DNA of 64,000 bases from Erwinia sorbitola (GCF_009738185.1 NZ_CP046509.1:3537501-3601500), one strand, 5' to 3'; positions 25,604 to 34,971 are shown, counted from the first letter of the stretch. Numbers and translations are program-made. The notes: a model not told the origin generated them from the letters alone.

Positions 25604-26227
25604 TCAGTTACGCTGGGACAGCACAGAATCCACTAAGCCGTACTCTACGGATTCGCTGGCCGACAGGAAACGGTCGCGGTTGGTATCACGCTCAATGGTT
25701 TCAATTGTCTGCCCGGTATGTTTTGCCATCAGCTCGTTCATCATCTGCTTAGTTTTGATGATTTCACGTGCATGAATATCAATATCTGATGCCTGGCCCT
25801 GGAAACCGCCCAGCGGCTGGTGGATCATCACACGCGAATTAGGCAGGCAGTAACGTTTGCCCTTCGCTCCCGCAGTCAGCAGGAAAGCCCCCATCGAACA
25901 GGCCTGACCCATACAAATCGTGCTGACGTCAGGTTTGATAAACTGCATAGTGTCGTAAATTGACATCCCTGCGGTGATGACGCCACCAGGAGAGTTAATG
26001 TACAGGTGGATATCCTTTTCAGGGTTCTCCGCTTCCAAAAACAGCATCTGCGCAACGATCAGGTTAGCCATATGGTCTTCGACCTGGCCGGTCAGAAAAA
26101 TAATGCGCTCTTTCAGCAGGCGCGAGTAGATGTCGTAAGAACGCTCTCCGCGAGAAGTTTGTTCGACCACCATTGGCACCAGAGCCATATGAGGTGCAGT
26201 TTGTTCACGTTCGCCGCTGTATGACAT
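25604..26227 (-). CDS. clpP: ATP-dependent Clp protease proteolytic subunit ClpP
   Basis: Tetradecameric serine peptidase that works with ClpX or ClpA. The start MSYSGEREQTAPHM, preceded by CAGGAGA, gives 207 residues as in E. coli, including a 14-residue propeptide cut before ALVPMV. The triad is intact: Ser111 (MGQACSMGAF), His136 (MIHQPLGG), Asp185 (ERDTNRDRF). Cys110 replaces the usual Ala just before the Ser. An in-frame upstream start would add 8 residues without a ribosome site. It is transcribed from a sigma-32 promoter about 140 bp upstream. Confidence 0.98.
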   Translation of the reverse strand: MSYSGEREQTAPHMALVPMVVEQTSRGERSYDIYSRLLKERIIFLTGQVEDHMANLIVAQMLFLEAENPEKDIHLYINSPGGVITAGMSIYDTMQFIKPDVSTICMGQACSMGAFLLTAGAKGKRYCLPNSRVMIHQPLGGFQGQASDIDIHAREIIKTKQMMNELMAKHTGQTIETIERDTNRDRFLSASESVEYGLVDSVLSQRN

Positions 26228-26364
26228 TATCGTCTCCTGGATAAATTTCATTTGGCAACACTCTGAAGCAATTCTACTTGAGAGCGATCAGGAACACTAT
26301 GATTCCAGGCCTTTCACCCGACACCGTCCGGACAGTTATCGGGCCTGATGACTTCGTTGTAACG

Positions 26365-26393
26365 ATTTGGGGATGATCCCCTGCTATTTCAAG
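26365..26393 (-). promoter_or_regulatory. Heat-shock (sigma-32) promoter of clpP-clpX
   Basis: Minus strand CTTGAAA, 14-base spacer, CCCCAAAT: an almost exact sigma-32 match. The rest of the 26228–26560 gap holds the clpP leader and the tig terminator; I see no gene in it. Confidence 0.88.
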
Positions 26394-26506
26394 CATAACA
26401 ACGTTTTTATCAACTGCTAACCAGGAAAAGTAGCTTAGTCGATATTTTGCAGATTAAATGCGCAAATAGCCCACAAAAGCAGTGCGATTTTTGCCCATAA
26501 ACGACA

Positions 26507-26536
26507 AAAGCCCGCAACCAGAAGGCTGCGGGCTTT
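26507..26536 (-). terminator. Terminator of tig
   Basis: Minus-strand stem AAAGCCCGCA/TGCGGGCTTT with a 10-base loop, followed by a short T-rich stretch. Confidence 0.8.
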
Positions 26537-26560
26537 CACGTCAACTTACAAGTCTGAAGA

Positions 26561-27865
26561 TCAGGCCGTAGCGGTCTGGTTCATCAGTTCCTGGAAGTTA
26601 GTGGCTTTTTCAGTCACTTTCGCTTTTTCCAGCACGGCTTCAACAGCCTGCTCTTCCAGCGCGACGTTACGCATGTTGTTCATCAGCTCATTGTTTTTGC
26701 TGTAGAACTCGATCACTTCTGATGGATCTTCGTACGCAGAAGCCATCTCTTCGATCAGCGCTTTAACACGGTCTTCGTCAGCTTTCAGCTCATGGGTACG
26801 AATCACTTCGCCCAACAGCAGGCCAACAACTACGCGGCGTTTAGCCTGCTCTTCGAACAGTTCACGAGGCAGCTCCAGAGCCTGCTTCTCGTTACCGCCA
26901 AAGCGCTGTGCAGCCTGACGCTTAAGCACATCGATTTCACCGTCAACCAGCGCAGCAGGAACATCGATGTCGTTGGCTTTCACCAGACCGTCGATTGCCT
27001 GAGTCTTAACACGGTTACGCACGGCACCTTTCAGCTCACGCTGCATGTTCTTACGCACTTCAGCACGCAGACCTGCGATAGAACCATCTTCCACGCCGAA
27101 ACGCTTGATGAACTCTTCGGTGAACTCAGGCAGTTCGCGTACTTCAACTTTCTTCAGTACGATTTCAAACTTCGCTGCTTTACCTTTCAGGTTCTCAGCG
27201 TGGTAATCGTCCGGGAAGTTAACGTCGATAGTGAAGGTTTCGCCCGCTTTGTGGCCAACAACACCCTCTTCGAAGCCTGGAATCATACGACCCTGGCCCA
27301 TTGCCAGTACGAAATCAGTCGCTTTGCCGCCTTCGAACTCTTCGCCGTCTACAGAACCAGAGAAGTCGATGGTTGCACGATCTTCAGCGGTAGCCGCTGC
27401 GTCAGTCTCTTTCCAGGTGGCCTGCTGCTTGCGCAGAGTGTCCAGCATGGCATCAACATCAGCATCAGTCACTTCTACAACCGGTTTTTCAACTTCGATT
27501 GCATCCAGACCTTTCAGCTCAACTTCCGGGTACACTTCAAACTCCGCAGAGAATGTGAAGTCTTCACCCAATTTGTATTCGCCAGGCACATATTTTGGTG
27601 CGCCAGCCGGATTGATCTTTTCTTTGATGATGGCGTCAACAAAGCTGCGCTGCATCAGATCGCCCAGAACATCCTGGCGAACAGAGGCACCGTAGCGCTG
27701 TTCTACAACAGTCATCGGCACTTTTCCTTTGCGGAAACCGTCGATACGCACTTTTTTAGCTACGCTGACCAGCTCACTTTTCACCGCGTTTTCGATCACA
27801 TCTTTCTCAACGGTAATCGTTACGCGACGGCCCAGGCCCTGAGTTGTTTCTACTGAAACTTGCAT
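26561..27865 (-). CDS. tig: Trigger factor
   Basis: Ribosome-bound chaperone and prolyl isomerase that meets nascent chains at the exit tunnel. The N-terminal ribosome-binding domain contains the signature GFRKGKVPMTVVEQRYG (about residues 44–60). The FKBP-type PPIase domain lies around residues 150–245 (VDGEEFEGGKATDFVLAMGQGRMIPGFEEGVVGHKAGE). The C-terminal domain is helical. Length 434 residues is close to 432 in E. coli. Upstream of clpP in the syntenic order, with its own terminator. Confidence 0.98.
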   Translation of the reverse strand: MQVSVETTQGLGRRVTITVEKDVIENAVKSELVSVAKKVRIDGFRKGKVPMTVVEQRYGASVRQDVLGDLMQRSFVDAIIKEKINPAGAPKYVPGEYKLGEDFTFSAEFEVYPEVELKGLDAIEVEKPVVEVTDADVDAMLDTLRKQQATWKETDAAATAEDRATIDFSGSVDGEEFEGGKATDFVLAMGQGRMIPGFEEGVVGHKAGETFTIDVNFPDDYHAENLKGKAAKFEIVLKKVEVRELPEFTEEFIKRFGVEDGSIAGLRAEVRKNMQRELKGAVRNRVKTQAIDGLVKANDIDVPAALVDGEIDVLKRQAAQRFGGNEKQALELPRELFEEQAKRRVVVGLLLGEVIRTHELKADEDRVKALIEEMASAYEDPSEVIEFYSKNNELMNNMRNVALEEQAVEAVLEKAKVTEKATNFQELMNQTATA

Positions 27866-27944
27866 CTTAATACCTCAAAAAAATCACGTGCTCGGTCAAC
27901 TTCAGACTTACCCCACTGGGGTCAGCAGAGCGAATCTAAGAACC

Positions 27945-27995
27945 GGGACGGCTTCTGATGCCAGAACCACATTCCCTGTTTTACAGAAGCGTCCC
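27945..27995 (-). other. Stable imperfect hairpin in the tig leader
   Basis: GGGACG-CTTCTG at one end pairs with CAGAAG-CGTCCC at the other, with one bulged base and a loop of about 26 bases. It lies some 80–130 bases upstream of the tig ATG. The 325-bp gap 27866–28190 also contains the palindrome ACCCCACTGGGGT at 27910–27922 and the bolA terminator. No gene is seen. Confidence 0.45.
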
Positions 27996-28151
27996 GAAGA
28001 CATTCCGGAAAAATTAGACGCAGCATTATAGCGGCAACGTCTTTATGAGTCGAGGCTACACTCTCGCCTGAACTACGCTCCTTTTTACATTTTTACCGAC
28101 AAATCGCAAGAATTTGGTTAAGGCCACATTTTTTTCAGTATCTGTAAATAA

Positions 28152-28175
28152 AAAAACGGCCCACAGGCCGTTTTT
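28152..28175. terminator. Terminator of bolA
   Basis: Stem AAAAACGGCC/GGCCGTTTTT with loop CACA, flanked by A and T tracts. It serves bolA on the minus strand. Confidence 0.88.
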
Positions 28176-28190
28176 AGTTTTCACGTCGGA

Positions 28191-28505
28191 TCATGCCAGC
28201 GTACCGGCACCGCGACAGTTAGGTGAGGCCGGAACGGTGTCTTGTAACCCCGCCCACTCTTTCAAGGTATAACTGTGTAGCGCCAGCGCATGGACGCTTC
28301 CTGCCAGCTCGTCAGCCAGCACACCATATATAGCCCGGTGCCGGGTGAGAAAACGCTGGTCGTTAAAGCTGTCACTGACAATCACCACTTTAAAGTGACT
28401 CTCAGCGCCCGCTGGCACATTGTGGCGATAGCTTTCATCATGCACCTCAAGATGCACCGGAGAAAACGCCGTACGTAACTTTTCTTCTATTTGTTCACGG
28501 ATCAT
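28191..28505 (-). CDS. bolA: Morphogene regulator BolA
   Basis: Stress-induced protein affecting cell shape and biofilm; it binds monothiol glutaredoxin through a [2Fe-2S] cluster and acts on transcription. The 104-residue product begins MIREQIEEKLRTAFSPVHLEVHDESYRHNVPAGAESHFKVVIVS and has the class II KH-like BolA fold, including the conserved HALALHSYTLKEW. AGGAG precedes the ATG; a longer in-frame form has no family similarity. It is divergent from yajG. Confidence 0.96.
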   Translation of the reverse strand: MIREQIEEKLRTAFSPVHLEVHDESYRHNVPAGAESHFKVVIVSDSFNDQRFLTRHRAIYGVLADELAGSVHALALHSYTLKEWAGLQDTVPASPNCRGAGTLA

Positions 28506-28792
28506 ACCTGGACTCCTCTGATGCAGAGAACTGCGCCCCATCCCTTTAAATCGTAGTCGCTTTTTATATAAACCGACGCACTTTAACGAATTTTTCCTTG
28601 CGGCATTCACTTTTCATGCGCGGTCATGAAACGTAACGGCAGTGACGAGGTCGTAAACATGAAAGCCCGGGAGTTTGAAAATTCTGCAACGCGATGAATT
28701 TACGCTCTATCGGGGCTTTCCCTGCCGACAGGCAATGATATGATGACCGAAGTTTCGTCAGCAATACTACTCACGTAATCGAGAAAATAAGC

Positions 28793-29371
28793 ATGTTAAA
28801 AAAACTATTTTTCCCTCTGCTGGCCGTGTTTATCCTGGCTGGCTGCGCAGGGAGCAGCAATACGCTCGACATTTCACCTAAGATTCAGCTGCCACAGCGT
28901 GACCCAAGCCTGACGGGCATCACCATTAGCATCACCGGTGCCGATCAGCGCAGCGATCAGGCGCTGGCAAAAGTTAACCGCGATGGTCAGCTGATAACGT
29001 TGACCCCATCCCGCGATCTGCGCTTCCTGTTGCAGGAGACGCTGGAGAAGCAAATGACCGCACGCGGCTATATGGTCGGGCCAAGCGGCGCTGTTGATCT
29101 GCAAATTGTAGTTAATGGCCTGTACGCTGACGTTACCCAGGGGAACGTACGCTACAGCATCACGACCAAAGCAGATATCTCCATCATCGCTACGGCTAAA
29201 AATGGTAGTAAGCAGGTTAAAAACTATCGCCAGACCAGCAGTGTTGAAGGCGCTTTCTCTGCCACTAATCAGAAAATCACCAATGTCGTCAACAACACCC
29301 TTGGTGACGTGATTAGTGATATGGCACAGGACACCAGCGTTAACGACTTTATTAAGCAAAACGCGCGTTAA
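28793..29371 (+). CDS. yajG: YajG-family lipoprotein
   Basis: Outer-envelope lipoprotein of unknown function. Signal peptide MLKKLFFPLLAVFILAGCAGSS with lipobox LAGC and Ser at +5 from the Cys. The mature domain (GITISITGADQRSDQALAKV, LQETLEKQMTARGYMV) is the YajG fold. It has 192 residues, as in E. coli. ampG lies 43 bp downstream and is probably in the same operon, as in E. coli. Confidence 0.94.
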   Translation: MLKKLFFPLLAVFILAGCAGSSNTLDISPKIQLPQRDPSLTGITISITGADQRSDQALAKVNRDGQLITLTPSRDLRFLLQETLEKQMTARGYMVGPSGAVDLQIVVNGLYADVTQGNVRYSITTKADISIIATAKNGSKQVKNYRQTSSVEGAFSATNQKITNVVNNTLGDVISDMAQDTSVNDFIKQNAR

Positions 29372-29414
29372 TCCCTCTGGCCCGGCAGGACGCCGGGCCT
29401 GATCTAAGGTCCGT

Positions 29415-30899
29415 ATGCCTAATCACTATCTGCAAATCTTCACCCGACGTAACTCCGCCCTTCTTCTATTACTCGGTTTCGCTTCAGGTCTGCCGCTGGC
29501 GCTCACCTCCGGCACGCTACAGGCGTGGATGGCGGTTGAGAATATCGATATTAAAACCATCGGATTCTTTTCTCTTGTCGGCCAGGCTTATGTCTTTAAA
29601 TTCCTCTGGTCACCGCTGATGGATCGCTACACGCCGCCGTTTCTCGGGCGCAGGCGTGGCTGGCTGTTGCTGACACAACTACTGCTGATTGTGGGTATCG
29701 CTCTGATGGGCTTTATGCAGCCGTCGCGCGATCTGACCCTGCTGGCTGCGCTGGCAGTGCTGGTGGCGTTCTGCTCCGCCTCGCAGGATATCGTGTTTGA
29801 TGCCTGGAAAACCGATGTGCTGTCAGCTGCTGAACGCGGCGGCGGTGCGGCGATTAGTGTGCTGGGCTACCGGCTGGCGATGCTGGTCTCCGGCGGGCTG
29901 GCCCTGTGGCTGGCAGATCGCTATCTCGGCTGGCAGGCAATCTGGTGGCTGATGGCGGCAATGATGCTGCCCGGGGTGATCGCAACCCTGCTGGCTAAAG
30001 AGCCAGATGCGACGGCCGATCGTCCCCATACGCTGGAAGAAGCGGTTATCGCTCCGCTGCGCGATTTTTTCAACCGCAACAATGCCTGGCTGATCCTCTC
30101 ACTGATTGTCCTTTATAAGCTGGGCGATGCTTTCGCTGCCAGCCTGACTACCATATTTCTGATCCGTGGTGTCGGCTTTGACGCCGGCGATGTAGGACTG
30201 GTGAATAAAACGCTTGGGCTAATAGCGACTATAATAGGTGCGCTGGCTGGCGGAGTGCTGATGCAGCGCCTTAGCCTGTTCCGTGCTCTGATGCTGTTCG
30301 GTATTTTACAGGCCGTCTCGAACCTGGGTTACTGGGTGCTGTCGGTGACTGACAAACACCTTTACAGCATGGCGGCAGCGGTAACGGTAGAAAATCTGTG
30401 TGGTGGTATGGGTACGGCGGCTTTCGTAGCGCTGCTGATGACCCTGTGCAACCGCTCATTTTCAGCAACACAGTTTGCCCTGCTCTCCGCACTTTCAGCC
30501 GTTGGCCGCGTCTACGTCGGCCCGGTTGCGGGATGGTTTGTCGAGTCCTGGGGTTGGCCGGCGTTTTATGCTTTTTCAGTGGTTGCTGCACTGCCTGGCT
30601 TGCTGCTGCTGCTTGGATGCCGCTCTACGCTGGAATATGCGCAAAATCACGCCGATTTTCCGCTGCGCACTGCCTATCGTTCCGGCTATCGCTGGGCGTT
30701 CAGAGGGCTAATCGCTGGCTGCGTGATGCTGGCTGCCTGGCTGTTAGTCCTGACGACAGATGCCTTAGGATGGCTGTCGCTGACAGGGGTGAGCACCCCG
30801 CTGTTTGCGATAGCTATGGTGATGATTTTGGGTGGAATCCTGGCGGGAACGGTACTGGATTTCATGGCGTTAAAAAGATCACATATGCGTATAAATTAG
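29415..30899 (+). CDS. ampG: Muropeptide permease AmpG
   Basis: Major-facilitator permease that imports anhydro-muropeptides from the periplasm during wall recycling. It is required for AmpC beta-lactamase induction where ampR-ampC is present. 494 residues, about 14 hydrophobic segments. The N-terminus has RRNSALLLLLGFASGLPLALTSGTLQAWM, and WSPLMDRYTPPFLGRRRGW marks the first cytoplasmic loop. Slightly longer than E. coli AmpG (491). Confidence 0.95.
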   Translation: MPNHYLQIFTRRNSALLLLLGFASGLPLALTSGTLQAWMAVENIDIKTIGFFSLVGQAYVFKFLWSPLMDRYTPPFLGRRRGWLLLTQLLLIVGIALMGFMQPSRDLTLLAALAVLVAFCSASQDIVFDAWKTDVLSAAERGGGAAISVLGYRLAMLVSGGLALWLADRYLGWQAIWWLMAAMMLPGVIATLLAKEPDATADRPHTLEEAVIAPLRDFFNRNNAWLILSLIVLYKLGDAFAASLTTIFLIRGVGFDAGDVGLVNKTLGLIATIIGALAGGVLMQRLSLFRALMLFGILQAVSNLGYWVLSVTDKHLYSMAAAVTVENLCGGMGTAAFVALLMTLCNRSFSATQFALLSALSAVGRVYVGPVAGWFVESWGWPAFYAFSVVAALPGLLLLLGCRSTLEYAQNHADFPLRTAYRSGYRWAFRGLIAGCVMLAAWLLVLTTDALGWLSLTGVSTPLFAIAMVMILGGILAGTVLDFMALKRSHMRIN

Positions 30900-31426
30900 C
30901 AACATTTCCTTTCCGCCGAACAAGATGTTAAGGAAATTATTTGACCAACAAAGAGTTAACAAAATCGGGTTGTTTTTGCAGCACACAATGCGCAACCCGA
31001 AGGTAACACATCAGAAAACTTGATAGCTTGACGTAAAATATTATTTTTATTTTTTATTGAGCCAAATAAAAAAAATCTGAAAAGCCGAAGAGGCTTAACT
31101 CAGGTATTAAAAACCGGTGCGTAATTAGTTTTCGTTAATTAATATCACACGATTGATAATAATTTGTTAAATAATTGGTGCGTAATCTGGCTGGTTATAG
31201 CAGATACACTTTTTGTACGGTTTTTTCCATTGGATTTTGTTATATTGACGCCAACCCTTTGCCTGTATTCATATTTTGTCACTTCCAGCAACATATGTGA
31301 CAGCGTTTGCAAAAGGTGTCAACACTCTGCTGACACAACCTGTTGCAGGTTTACAGTACTGAAACCTTCCCGTAAAATGCCGCCACACTTAAACGACAAT
31401 AGAGCCCTTGTCATTGAGGTCGTTAA
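30900..31426. promoter_or_regulatory. Upstream region of cyoABCDE with ArcA-like boxes
   Basis: This 527-bp AT-rich gap holds no convincing gene. On the plus strand CGTTAATTAA (31133–31142) matches the ArcA core TGTTAATTAA at 9 of 10, and TGTTAAATAA (31165–31174) is a second near match. ArcA is known to repress cyo without oxygen. I could not fix a unique promoter. Confidence 0.45.
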
Positions 31427-32365
31427 ATGAGACTCATGAAATACAATAAAAGTTTGGGGATTTTGTCATTAATCGCAAGCATGATTTTGTTAAGTGGTTG
31501 TGATAGTGCGTTATTAAATCCCAAAGGACAGGTTGCACTGGAGCAGCGTTCGCTGATTTTGACGGCCTTTGGCCTGATGATGATCGTCGTTATCCCCGCA
31601 GTCTTGATGGCCGTGGTGTTCGCCTGGAAATATCGGGCATCTAACACCAATGCGAAATACAGCCCAAACTGGTCCCACTCGAACAAAGTGGAAGCGGTTG
31701 TCTGGACTGTGCCGATCTTGATCATTGTCTTCCTTGGCATACTGACGTGGAAATCTACTCACGCTCTGGAACCAAGCAAGCCTCTGGCATCTGACGCGAA
31801 ACCCGTGGTGATCGAAGTTGTCGCCCTTGACTGGAAATGGCTGTTTATTTACCCGGAACAGGGTATTGCTACCGTTAACCAGATCGCTTTCCCGGCTAAT
31901 CGCCCTGTGAGCTTCAAGATTACCTCAAATACCGTCATGAACTCCTTCTTCATTCCTACCCTCGGTAGCCAGATTTACGCTATGGCGGGTATGCAGACAA
32001 GATTGAACCTGATCGCGAATGAAGCCGGCACCTTTAATGGTATTTCCTCGAACTTCAGTGGTCGTGGTTTCTCTGGTATGAAGTTTAAAGCGATTGCCAC
32101 TCCTGACGAAGCGTCTTTCGAACAGTGGGTTGCTAAAGCAAAACAGTCACCAGACACCCTCATGACAATGGATGATTTTAAAAAGCTGGCTGCGCCTAGC
32201 GAAAATCACCCGGTTGAATTCTTCTCAAGTGTGAAACCTGAACTGTTTAAAGACGTTATTGGTCAGTTCAAGATGAACCACGGCGGAAGCATGGACATGT
32301 CCCACGGCGAAGGCCATGAAGGCATGGATATGAGCAATACCGCTCACGCGGGAGCCGAGGAATAA
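31427..32365 (+). CDS. cyoA: Cytochrome bo3 ubiquinol oxidase subunit II
   Basis: Subunit II of the aerobic proton-pumping quinol oxidase. Lipoprotein signal MRLMKYNKSLGILSLIASMILLSGCDSA (lipobox LSGC), two membrane helices, then a periplasmic cupredoxin-like domain (VVALDWKWLFIYPEQGIATVNQIAFPAN). It lacks the CuA ligands, as expected for quinol oxidases. The His/Met/Gly/Asp-rich tail (GGSMDMSHGEGHEGMDMS) is typical. 312 residues. First gene of cyoABCDE, four bases before cyoB. Confidence 0.97.
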   Translation: MRLMKYNKSLGILSLIASMILLSGCDSALLNPKGQVALEQRSLILTAFGLMMIVVIPAVLMAVVFAWKYRASNTNAKYSPNWSHSNKVEAVVWTVPILIIVFLGILTWKSTHALEPSKPLASDAKPVVIEVVALDWKWLFIYPEQGIATVNQIAFPANRPVSFKITSNTVMNSFFIPTLGSQIYAMAGMQTRLNLIANEAGTFNGISSNFSGRGFSGMKFKAIATPDEASFEQWVAKAKQSPDTLMTMDDFKKLAAPSENHPVEFFSSVKPELFKDVIGQFKMNHGGSMDMSHGEGHEGMDMSNTAHAGAEE

Positions 32366-32369
32366 TACG

Positions 32370-34361
32370 ATGCTAGGTAAATTAACACTGGATGCAGTGC
32401 CGTATCATGAACCCATTATCATGGTTACGGTTGCCGCCATTATTCTTGGTGGTTTGGCGCTGGTCGCCGCACTGACTTACTTCGGTAAGTGGAAATACCT
32501 GTGGACCGAGTGGCTGACCTCTGTCGACCACAAAAAACTCGGTATCATGTACATCATCATGGCATTTGTCATGCTGCTGCGCGGCTTTGCCGATGCGGTG
32601 ATGATGCGTACCCAGCAGGTGCTTGCCTCTGCGGGTGAAGCGGGCATTTTGCCTCCGCACCACTACGATCAGATCTTCACCGCCCATGGCGTGATTATGA
32701 TCTTCTTCGTAGCGATGCCATTCGTTGTCGGCCTGATGAACATTGCTGTTCCATTACAGATCGGCGCGCGTGACGTGGCCTTCCCGTTCCTGAACAACCT
32801 CAGCTTCTGGTTTACCGCTGTAGGTGTGGTTCTGGTGAACCTGTCACTGGGTGTGGGTGAATTCGCACAGACCGGCTGGCTGGCTTACCCTCCATTATCG
32901 GGGGCGGAATACAGTCCGGGAGTCGGTGTCGACTACTGGATATGGAGTCTACAGCTCTCCGGTATAGGTACGACCCTGACAGGTATCAACTTCTTCGTGA
33001 CCATCATGAAGATGCGTGCACCTGGCATGACGATGTTTAAAATGCCAGTGTTCACATGGGCATCCCTGTGCACCAACGTACTGATCATCGCCTCGTTCCC
33101 GGTTCTGACCGTGACCCTGGCTCTGCTGACCCTTGACCGTTATCTTGGCTTCCATTTCTTTACCAATGATATGGGCGGCAACATGATGATGTACGTCAAC
33201 CTGATTTGGGTTTGGGGTCATCCGGAAGTTTACATCCTGGTTCTGCCGGTCTTCGGTGTGTTCTCGGAAGTCGTTGCTACCTTCTCGAAAAAACGTCTGT
33301 TTGGCTATACTTCACTGGTTTGGGCAACGGTAGTTATTACCATCCTGTCCTTTATCGTGTGGCTGCACCACTTCTTCACCATGGGTGCGGGTGCCAACGT
33401 TAACGCCTTCTTCGGTATTATGACGATGATTATCGCCATTCCGACCGGTGTTAAAATCTTCAACTGGCTGTTCACCATGTACCAGGGTCGCATTGAAATG
33501 CACTCCTGTATGCTGTGGACCGTTGGCTTCCTGGTCACCTTCTCTGTAGGTGGTATGACCGGGGTACTGCTGGCCGTGCCAGGTGCAGACTTCGTGCTGC
33601 ACAACAGTCTGTTCCTGATTGCTCACTTCCATAACGTGATTATCGGTGGTGTGGTGTTCGGTTGCTTTGCTGGTGTGACTTATTGGTTCCCGAAAGCATT
33701 TGGCTTCAAGCTGAATGAAACCTGGGGTATCCGTGCGTTCTGGTTCTGGATTATTGGCTTCTTCGTTGCCTTTATGCCGCTGTACGTGCTGGGCTTCATG
33801 GGTATGACTCGTCGTATTAGCCAGGACATCGATCCTCAGTTCCACTCAATGCTGGTTGTTGCGGCATGTGGTGCTGGTCTGATTGCCTGTGGTGTTATTT
33901 GCCAGCTCACTCAGTTCTATGTTTCGGTTCGTGACCGTGAGCAGCTGCGTGATGTGACAGGTGACCCATGGGGTGGCCGTACTCTGGAGTGGTCTACCTC
34001 TTCACCACCACCGTTCTATAACTTTGCTGTTGTTCCTGAAATTCACGAGCGCGATGCGTTCTGGGAAATGAAGGAAAAAGGCGATGCTTATAAGCAGCCT
34101 GCGCACTATGAAGAGATTCATATGCCGAAAAACAGCGGTGCCGGTGTGGTAATTGGTTTCTTCAGCGTGGTCTTTGGTTTTGCTGCAATCTGGCATATCT
34201 GGTGGCTGGTAGGCCTGTCATTCCTGGGCATGATTGTATCCTGGATCGTCAAAAGCTTTGACGAAGACGTGGATTACTACGTTCCTGTTGCTGAGGTTCA
34301 AAAAATCGAGAATCAGCACTTTGACGAAATTAGCAAAGCAGGTCTGAAAAATGTCGACTGA
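32370..34361 (+). CDS. cyoB: Cytochrome bo3 ubiquinol oxidase subunit I
   Basis: Catalytic subunit carrying heme b, heme o3 and CuB. 663 residues, equal to E. coli. Heme and CuB ligands are visible: FTAHGVIMIFF, the WGHPEVYILVLPVFG helix with the cross-linked His–Tyr pair, WLHHFFTMG, and LIAHFHNVIIGG. The gene overlaps cyoC by 11 bp, consistent with coupled translation. Confidence 0.98.
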   Translation: MLGKLTLDAVPYHEPIIMVTVAAIILGGLALVAALTYFGKWKYLWTEWLTSVDHKKLGIMYIIMAFVMLLRGFADAVMMRTQQVLASAGEAGILPPHHYDQIFTAHGVIMIFFVAMPFVVGLMNIAVPLQIGARDVAFPFLNNLSFWFTAVGVVLVNLSLGVGEFAQTGWLAYPPLSGAEYSPGVGVDYWIWSLQLSGIGTTLTGINFFVTIMKMRAPGMTMFKMPVFTWASLCTNVLIIASFPVLTVTLALLTLDRYLGFHFFTNDMGGNMMMYVNLIWVWGHPEVYILVLPVFGVFSEVVATFSKKRLFGYTSLVWATVVITILSFIVWLHHFFTMGAGANVNAFFGIMTMIIAIPTGVKIFNWLFTMYQGRIEMHSCMLWTVGFLVTFSVGGMTGVLLAVPGADFVLHNSLFLIAHFHNVIIGGVVFGCFAGVTYWFPKAFGFKLNETWGIRAFWFWIIGFFVAFMPLYVLGFMGMTRRISQDIDPQFHSMLVVAACGAGLIACGVICQLTQFYVSVRDREQLRDVTGDPWGGRTLEWSTSSPPPFYNFAVVPEIHERDAFWEMKEKGDAYKQPAHYEEIHMPKNSGAGVVIGFFSVVFGFAAIWHIWWLVGLSFLGMIVSWIVKSFDEDVDYYVPVAEVQKIENQHFDEISKAGLKNVD

Positions 34362-34971
34362 AACTGTGACTAAACACCACGAAGCCCATGCGGAGCATGG
34401 GCACCATCACCACGATACAGGCGCCAATAAAGTCTTTGGCTTCTGGATCTACCTGATGAGTGACTGCATCATCTTCGCCACTCTGTTCGCGACGTATGGT
34501 GTGATGGTTAACAACACTGCGGGCGGCCCGGCAGGCAAAGATATCTTTGAACTGCCCTTCGTCCTGGTGGAAACTGCCCTACTTCTGTTGAGCTCCATTA
34601 CCTATGGTATGGCGGTCATCAACATGAACAACAAACAGAAAGGCGCAGTCATTGGCTGGCTGGCACTGACCTTCCTGTTTGGTCTGGGCTTCATCGGTAT
34701 GGAAATCTATGAATTCCATCATCTGATTAAAGAAGGCTTCGGCCCGGATCGTAGCGGCTTCCTCTCTGCGTTCTTTACGCTGGTGGGAACTCACGGTCTG
34801 CACGTGACTTCAGGCCTGATCTGGATGCTGGTGCTGATGTATCAGATTGCTAAACGTGGTCTGACCGATACCAACCGTACCCGTATCATGTGCCTGAGCC
34901 TCTTCTGGCACTTCCTGGACGTGGTGTGGATCTGCGTATTCACCATTGTTTACCTGATGGGGGTTATGTAA
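34351..34971 (+). CDS. cyoC: Cytochrome bo3 ubiquinol oxidase subunit III
   Basis: Five-helix membrane subunit of the oxidase, 206 residues. A His-rich N-terminus (HHEAHAEHGHHHHDTG) precedes FGFWIYLMSDCIIFATLFATYGV. The family signature VGTHGLHVTSGLIWM and the C-terminal SLFWHFLDVVWICVFTIVYLMGVM are intact. Its stop overlaps the cyoD ATG (TAATG). Confidence 0.97.
   Translation: MSTETVTKHHEAHAEHGHHHHDTGANKVFGFWIYLMSDCIIFATLFATYGVMVNNTAGGPAGKDIFELPFVLVETALLLLSSITYGMAVINMNNKQKGAVIGWLALTFLFGLGFIGMEIYEFHHLIKEGFGPDRSGFLSAFFTLVGTHGLHVTSGLIWMLVLMYQIAKRGLTDTNRTRIMCLSLFWHFLDVVWICVFTIVYLMGVM

Noticed and set aside
26792..27856. 354-codon plus-strand frame antisense to tig
   Set aside because: It exactly shadows trigger factor, has a Phe/His/Gln-rich composition typical of reverse-complement frames and no family signature.
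33312..33845. 177-codon minus-strand frame inside cyoB
   Set aside because: It is antisense to the heme/CuB-binding core of CyoB and rich in His/Thr/Glu as expected for a shadow.
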